A stretch of DNA of 64,000 nucleotides, from the NCBI RefSeq assembly GCF_014898055.3, contig NW_023601543.1:16747433-16811432 (forward strand), given 5' to 3'. Shown piece after piece: positions 58,525 through 64,000 of this stretch. The translations under genes were made by a program, and so were the position numbers. The stretch comes from Talpa occidentalis (lineage: Eukaryota > Chordata > Mammalia > Eulipotyphla > Talpidae). The notes beneath the pieces were generated by a model. It was not told the origin of the DNA. It was given only the letters and a program-made list of their open reading frames with translations, and did not search any database. Positions within the stretch are counted from its first letter, which is position 1; the number at the start of each line of letters is the position of its first letter.

Positions 58525-58745
58525 AACGTGATAAAGGAAAGGGCTCTGGCCTGGTTTGGAATCTAATATCTGCCACTTATTAGCTATTTCACTTCACTAA
58601 ACCTCAGTATTTTCATGTGTAAAATTGAAAGAATGCACTCTATCATGAAGGTTTGTGATGAAGAATAGAGATAATATATGTAAAACTCATAGCACAAGAT
58701 AGGCTGTCCAAGAAAATGGAGGCTATTATAATTAAATATACATAT
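58525..58745 (+). repeat. MIR
   Basis: gggctctggcctggtttgga (58541), tctgccacttattagctatt (58570) and taaacctcagtattttcatg (58598) follow MIR in order. Confidence 0.87.
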
Positions 58746-58859
58746 AAATGTACATTAAATATATACAAGTAGCATATGATTTTTAATTAAGAGTGTATAT
58801 GATATACTTACAGCTCCTGCCAAAATTCCTGACAACTAGTAGTTATGCACGTGTTTGGT

Positions 58860-59025
58860 GGATGTGTTTGGTTTCTTCTCCTGGTCCTTCCATTATGTCT
58901 CTGTCACACTAGAATGTCAACTCATTGAAGGGAAAAACTTTATGTCTCATTAATCTTTGCATTTCCTCCTCTCTAATGCCTTCATTAGATAGGCATGTAA
59001 TAAATTCTTGTTGTATTACAACCAT
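58860..59025 (+). repeat. L2 3' end
   Basis: cactagaatgtcaactcatt (58907), gaagggaaaaactttatgtc (58927), and ataggcatgtaataaattct (58990) match the L2 end. Confidence 0.75.
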
Positions 59026-59168
59026 GTAATATACCCATTAATCATTCATATTGTAATCTATCTTATTGCTCTAGAGTCTTGATCACTTGTCTCCACTTTT
59101 TTCACGAGGATATCAGTGAGCAATTCAAATGCATATCTTGTAAGTCTCCTTAGAGAACATATTGTAAA

Positions 59169-59218
59169 ATCTCTCTCTCTCTTTCTCTCTCCCCTCTACC
59201 CTCTTTTCTTTCTTTCTC
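59169..59218. repeat. (TC)-rich simple repeat
   Basis: ctctctctctctttctctct followed by tttctttctttctc. Confidence 0.9.
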
Positions 59219-59402
59219 ATCAAAACTATTTTATTTAAGGTGGTATAAAATCCTTCCAAATAATGACAATGTTTTTTGTTACAGGGTGAAGATTAAGCCT
59301 GTTTTTTCTCTATCTTAAGTTATTTTGCTTCACATTACATTTGGGTTTTTCACCTTGTTTCAGCTTATTTGTTTTAAGTATCTTAGCATAAGAAAGCTTT
59401 AT

Positions 59403-59575
59403 AGTGTGGTGCCTCCAAAGCACCTGGAGGGCTTATTAAAACACAGCTGACTTGGGCCACCCCCAGAGTTTCTCATTCAGTGGATAAGCGTGGCAAAGAA
59501 TCTGCATTTCTGATCAAACCTCTGGTGCTGGTGAAGCTGCTACCCCGGGGACACATATTGAGAACCAGTGCTTTA
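59403..59575 (+). mobile_element. MER5A-type hAT DNA transposon fossil
   Basis: agcacctggagggcttatta (59419), cccccagagtttctcattca (59460), aagaatctgcatttctgatc (59497), acatattgagaaccagtgct (59552). The text matches the MER5A non-autonomous element almost end to end. Confidence 0.9.
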
Positions 59576-60834
59576 AAGAGATGCAGGTGTTTTGTTTTGT
59601 TTTGTTTTTCAAAGCCAGTGAACATCTTTTACTTCCTCTTTTTACTTATTATTTTAATGATAAGCCTCCTTTTTCTTAATAATCTCTCTGTGTCTTCTCT
59701 GAAAAGGCTGTTGTTACTTTGTTATCACTCCAAGACTTTAAATCATTTTATATATTTCTCTTTGTAATAACTTACTTTTCAATCTATTTATTTATTTGAA
59801 TGTGTGTGAGGGGCAGAGTGTGTGTGTGTAAAAGGTAGAGTTTTCCAGCTAGGCAGTATTGCTCTTTTCCAGACTCTTGTCACTTACTGGCTATGACCCT
59901 GATCTGGCCAAATAGTGTGTTTGGTATGAGATCAATAATTGGACTAGCATTACACGTTGTTTAATATTATCTTGAGAATGAATAATCCATGTGAAAGTGG
60001 CTAACAACAATGTGTTTGGATGCTTATGTGTGTGTGTGTGTGTGTGTGTGTATGCATAATTCTCTGACTTTTTGAGTGTTGTTCATTGCTAGGCAGTATT
60101 CTCAGTTCTTTCCAAATATTAACTCAATTAGATGATTGTTTTGTAGAATTTTTCCATCTCTGTTTCTTTGTGATTGTTTCTTCAAGTTCTATGCTAAAGT
60201 GTAGTATGGGAAATTCTACCTAAATCAAATTAAGATGTGACCATAATCAATATTCTGGCTGTTTCTTCATTTATGTTTATTTTTTTATTTTTATAATATT
60301 TTAACTACTTTATTTTTCATCTTTCTATTTCTCTTTTCTGTGTGCCCTTTTCCTCTAGATAATCTTTCCTGACTTTGATCCTATTAATTTGATGCTAACA
60401 AGCCAAAAATACTTTACTGTATATTCATGTATTTATATTTCGGGAGTCCTGTTGAGAGCGAAATCCTTAGAATGATCTCTAGTGGTGGTATTTATGATAT
60501 TGTGGCACCTAAAGAGGGGAAGGAATGTGTGGAAATATTGGGATTTTCTTCTCTACCTCTTAAATCTCAATGTTGCCCACTCTACATCAGTCTATGATAA
60601 TTGTAACTTCAGAGTTTTAATGGCGATTTTTTTTTTTTGGTCCACAGTCCACAGATAATGCATTCATATATTTATATGGTTTCTGTAATAATAAACTGAA
60701 GTAGTTTTTAATAATAAAATGCAAGATTGAGAAAGAGAAAATGGGAAACTTGATATAGTTGCTATGATTAAGTGTCACATTTCTCTTTGGGCTTCCTAGC
60801 AGCCAAGAGGAAAATAAGTACATTATTTTTACCA
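59576..60834. other. 1.3 kb single-copy DNA
   Basis: Holds a (TTTTG) run at about 59591-59609 and a (TG)n run. No gene supported. Confidence 0.5.
60026..60051. repeat. (TG)n microsatellite
   Basis: About 13 TG units. There is no SINE head beside it, unlike the two TG runs at 56152 and 63899. Confidence 0.97.
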
Positions 60835-61030
60835 TATTCTAAACAACTATTATGTGTCAGGAACTTTGCTAAGTACTTTGATATTGTATCTATATTTAAT
60901 ACAACCGTGGAAATAATATTGTGATCCTCATTTTACAGATGAACTTACTAAGGTTGAAAAATTTGTCTTGCCCAGTGTTATGAAATTACTCTTAAGAGGA
61001 GATATATTTATATCAAGGACTCTCTGACTT
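60835..61030 (-). repeat. MIR
   Basis: ctattatgtgtcaggaactt (60847), gatcctcattttacagatga (60922), and gtcttgcccagtgttatgaa (60964) follow the complement of MIR. Confidence 0.85.
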
Positions 61031-61439
61031 CATAGTCTGCATTCTCATATAGTTCTCATGGTCAGAAAAGAGGAAATATAATAATTCCACAGAGATAAAA
61101 GATTTTTGGCATTAGGTTCTGAAATTAATTTTCTCAATGACATTGTATAAAGGGGACATTGAGAGGATGATGAACAGTGCTTGTCATAACAGATTTACAA
61201 TAAATGCAGAAGGGATATCCATGTAACTGTTTGGCTTTTTTTTAACGACCTTTGATAACTGCCTAAAGCAGATCATTAAAGTACAAGTGAGTGAAACTGA
61301 TTCAGCAAATACTAAGCCAATATGATCCTATGACCCATTCTTTTGGTACTGTAATGTGATTCAAGATTAAAGCTAAAAGTATGTGAATCAGTTTTCAAAA
61401 TGCTAACAATTACATTTTATTAGCAATGATTTGGATAAA

Positions 61440-61790
61440 AGCTTAATTCCTTTGTTTATTCATTCAGCAATTGCATATGGACCAACTATATGCCAGGCAC
61501 TGTACTGGGTTCTGGGGATCCAAATATATATGTTTTTAAAAATTTCTACTTCCAAGGAGCTTGCAGTTGTTTGACAATTAGATAAGCGGTTGTCTGAAAT
61601 GAAGGAATTGAATTGCTGTTAAGAAGCATGTTCGTATTGTACGAAAGAAGATGCCCTAAATCTGTCTTACAGAGTCAAAGAAGTTATAATGGAGATAATA
61701 TTTGAGACGAAACTTGAAGGATGAGTACTGTTTTGCCAAGAATAAGGAGGTGATGGACAGTCTGGGGAGATAGATACATTTGGGTTATTC
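61440..61790 (-). repeat. ancient L2-type repeat
   Basis: attcattcagcaattgcata, actatatgccaggcactgta, gggttctggggatccaaata (61507), and a block on ttgaaggatgagtactgttt (61713) follow the complement of a common L2-type repeat. Confidence 0.65.
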
Positions 61791-61861
61791 TCTGATGGCA
61801 TCTGGAAAAGCAGTAGTCTGTGTTATTCATAATGGCAGGTTCGTAGGCTTGGAGAACTCAT

Positions 61862-62010
61862 ACACTAATAATAGCTATCGCTTACTAAACACTTGCTTGT
61901 ACATATTTACTAAGCATTTGTTTATATTCAATGGTAAAGATTAAAAAAATCATTTCTCAGTGGGTAAAGTGAAGCAAAGAGAGGTCAAATTAGCTGCGTA
62001 AGGTCATAGT
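61862..62010 (-). repeat. MIR fragment
   Basis: actaataatagctatcgctt, then gtgggtaaagtgaagcaaag and gaggtcaaattagctgcgta follow the complement of MIR. Confidence 0.72.
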
Positions 62011-62248
62011 TTTTTTTAAAGGGCTTGTGCTATCAATTCCTGTGCTACAATAATGTGAAAAGGTTGCCATCTTATGAAATTTTGTACATAGTATCTGCAC
62101 AGAATCAACCTATCTACAAGTGATATTAAACTATCACGTTATGTTATAGATAATTGCAGCTAGATAGAGCACTACTTGATATCAGTTGAAACAATGATCT
62201 TTCTAGGACTATGACAGTCTCCTCTGATGATTTCAAAACATTAAGTGC

Positions 62249-62565
62249 TGGGCCTCCCCGGTGGTGCAGCGGTTGAGCACTGGGTTGCGAAGCTGCCCTC
62301 AGCCTCTGCAGCGTCGGTTCCATCCCTGACTGCTCCCTGGCTGCTCCCTGGCCACCAGAGGAGGGTCCCACATGGCGCGCAGACCTCTCCTGCCGCCCGC
62401 TGCTCCCCTCAGCAGTGTGCTTCGGTCCTTCTGCCTGCTCTGCTCCCCGCTCTGGCTCTGGTGAATTCTCTCACCCTCCCGCGCTTCTGACTGTACCCAG
62501 TGCTTGTATAATTAAATAAATGAATAAAAAAAAATGAATGAATGAATAAATAAATCTTTAAAAAA
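62249..62565 (+). mobile_element. tRNA-derived SINE, subfamily B (copy 14)
   Basis: Head gggcctccccggtggtgcag. Duplication aaaacattaagtgc is at 62235-62248 and 62566-62579. Subfamily-B text: gaggagggtcccacatggcg, gtgcttcggtcc, ctctggctctggtgaattct, cagtgcttgtataatt. An 11-bp unit, ctgctccctgg, is tandemly doubled at 62330-62351. The tail has expanded (AATG)-type repeats. Confidence 0.96.
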
Positions 62566-62598
62566 AAAACATTAAGTGCCCATTTAAAGTAAGCACTA

Positions 62599-62863
62599 GG
62601 GCCTCCCCCGTGGTGCAGCGGGTTGAGCACTGCGCCGTGAAGCTGTCTGCAGCCTCTACAGCGCGGGTTCAATCCCTGCCGGCCTCAGTGCAACCCACAT
62701 GGCGAGCAGATCTCTCCTGTCTCACCCGCTGCTCTCCTCAGCAGTGTCTTCGGTCCGCTGCCTGTTCTGCTCCCGCTCTCTCTGGTGAATTCTCTCACTA
62801 TCCCACGCCTCTGACCTGAACCCCAGTTCTTGTATAAATGAATGCATCTTAAAAAAAATTAAA
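62599..62863 (+). mobile_element. tRNA-derived SINE, mixed features (copy 15)
   Basis: Duplication taaagtaagcacta at 62585-62598, and with one change at 62864-62877. The B-box-like ggttcaatccc lies near 62665. The body mixes subfamily-B signs (gtgtcttcggtccg, gtgaattctctcac) with a long-form 3' end (ccccagttcttgtataa). Confidence 0.96.
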
Positions 62864-62877
62864 TAAAGTAGGCACTA

Positions 62878-63290
62878 AATACAAAATTTTCTACTTTCAG
62901 CTTCTATCACCCTTTCCAGGCTCACCCTTGCAGTTATGGCAGTAGACAACACAGCTAATTCAGATATTTCTCAGGCTGAAATACAAAGTAATGGTTGACA
63001 ACAAAGTATCATGCTAACAATTTAATTGTATAATGTTTTCTAGGCCTGTTTATCACATTAATCAATCCACAATTTTATTAAAATAGAGGGTAAAATTTTT
63101 GAAAAACAGAATGGATTATACATTGAATAGAGCCAAAAAGAATTTAGCTGAAGCAACTGAAGAGCAAATGGTGACCAACTCTAAAATGTCAGGTAGCAAA
63201 AGTTCTTCCCACCAAGCTGTGTTAAATTAGAGGCAATTGATCAAACAGTGTGAAGGGTTGGGTTCTAGGTGCAATTTTTAAACAGATTCC
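62878..63290. other. single-copy DNA
   Basis: No gene or repeat supported. Confidence 0.45.
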
Positions 63291-63890
63291 AAGGTCTCTT
63301 AAATTTAAGTCAGCAATATTCAACAAATTTTCATTATTTCTAGGGTATGCTAGACACTAGAGATACAGCAGTGAACATAATGGATACTGCCTCTGCCTTC
63401 AGGGAGTTTTGTTCAATCTTTTGGTAGAAACACATTAAACAAAGAGCCACAGAAATACCCATGCAACTATACCTATAGAAAATATTATGAAAGGGCATGT
63501 CCATATGTACTATATTTGACCTAGTCCAGGAGGTAAAAAGGGCTTTCCTGAGAAAGTGTTACCTTACCTAAACTCTGAGGGATAAGGAGCTAACAAGGCA
63601 AGTTATCTGTGGGGGATAAAAGGAGGTAATACTCACAGGTAGAAAGCATTTCAGGCAGGGAGAACAGCACACAAAAAAGCATCTGAGGCATGAAGTTATG
63701 TAATATTGAGGAAATTTAAGAGGGTTGGTGTGTCTGGAGCAAAAAAAAACTAATGAGAGGATGGAAATATGGTTGGAAATCATAGGTCATATCTTAGTGG
63801 GCTTTGTAGGTTATGTTAAGGATTTTGGACTTTATCTTAAGACAATAAGAAAATGATTTCCTTAAATAAGTGTAGTGACATGGACATAAT
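63291..63890 (-). repeat. ancient L2-type repeat
   Basis: caacaaattttcattatttc, gggtatgctagacactagag, gagatacagcagtgaacata (63359), gagaaagtgttaccttacct (63551), gcatttcaggcagggagaac (63647) and ggattttggactttatctta follow the complement of the same ancient repeat type as at 43.4 and 61.4 kb. Confidence 0.68.
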
Positions 63891-63897
63891 TGCATTT

Positions 63898-64000
63898 TGT
63901 GTGTGTGTGTGTGACCCTCTCCGGCGGCCGGGGAACGAACCAGCGCTGCAGAGGCTGCGGGCAGCCTCACAGCCCAGTGCTCACCCGCTGCGCCACAAGG
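63898..64000 (-). mobile_element. head-only SINE with (CA)n tail, cut by window end (copy 16)
   Basis: A plus-strand (TG)n run (about 63899-63913) joins directly to accctctccggcggccgggg and the tRNA-like head, which keeps its CpGs (gcgctgcagaggctgcgggc, 63943-63962). The last few bases of the head lie beyond the window, so its duplication cannot be checked. It is the same structure as copy 11. Confidence 0.9.

Noticed and set aside
60026..60051. Third head-only SINE with TG tail
   Set aside because: It is only a (TG)n microsatellite; no tRNA-like head lies on either side.

Overview
This window is non-coding nuclear DNA of a placental mammal. I find no intact protein-coding gene and no tRNA, rRNA or snRNA gene. 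The evidence is a high density of L1 LINE pieces (ORF2 reverse-transcriptase and C-terminal reading frames, A-rich tails, target-site duplications), ancient MIR, L2, MLT1 and MER5A-type fossils shared by placental mammals, AT-rich single-copy DNA and microsatellites. A lineage-specific tRNA-derived SINE occurs 16 times. It is not primate Alu, rodent B1/B2, carnivore CAN, pig PRE, horse ERE, camelid Vic, vespertilionid VES or horseshoe-bat Rhin-1 as I know those families. A laurasiatherian host is plausible, but I cannot name the species. All open frames are short; those with recognisable content are L1 ORF2 pieces or frames inside SINEs.

Layout. 0-5 kb: an L1 with an inverted 5' part, ancient repeats including an MLT1 LTR, and a SINE. 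7-10 kb: three SINEs. 10.8-12.8 kb: a young inverted L1 inserted in the tail of an older L1. 13.5-17.9 kb: an old L1 ORF1-region fossil, two SINEs and an old L1. 19-31 kb: mostly single-copy DNA with MIRs, two L1 3' ends, one well-preserved SINE and a suspected processed pseudogene (about 29.8-30.7 kb). 31.5-37.7 kb: a 67-bp L1 insertion, a 133-bp unclassified retroposon, LTR-like and DNA-transposon fossils, and an L1 carrying a probable 3' transduction. 37.7-45.9 kb: the longest stretch without young insertions; it holds a GC-richer unclassified block (40.44-41.01 kb) and an exon-like segment with splice signals (41.77-41.87 kb). 46.3-49.1 kb: a 2.85-kb broken L1 ORF2. 50.6-57.4 kb: SINEs, a small inverted L1 and an old rearranged L1. 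57-64 kb: MIR, L2, LTR-like and MER5A fossils, two SINEs, and a head-only SINE cut by the window end.

Nothing here forms an operon or pathway. What can be read is retrotransposition history: target-site duplications, inversions, nesting, a transduction, and at least two SINE subfamilies plus a short head-only SINE form with a (CA)n tail. I did not find a convincing new biological system. The best leads are the head-only SINE form, the L1 3' transduction, the candidate exon and the suspected retrocopy.
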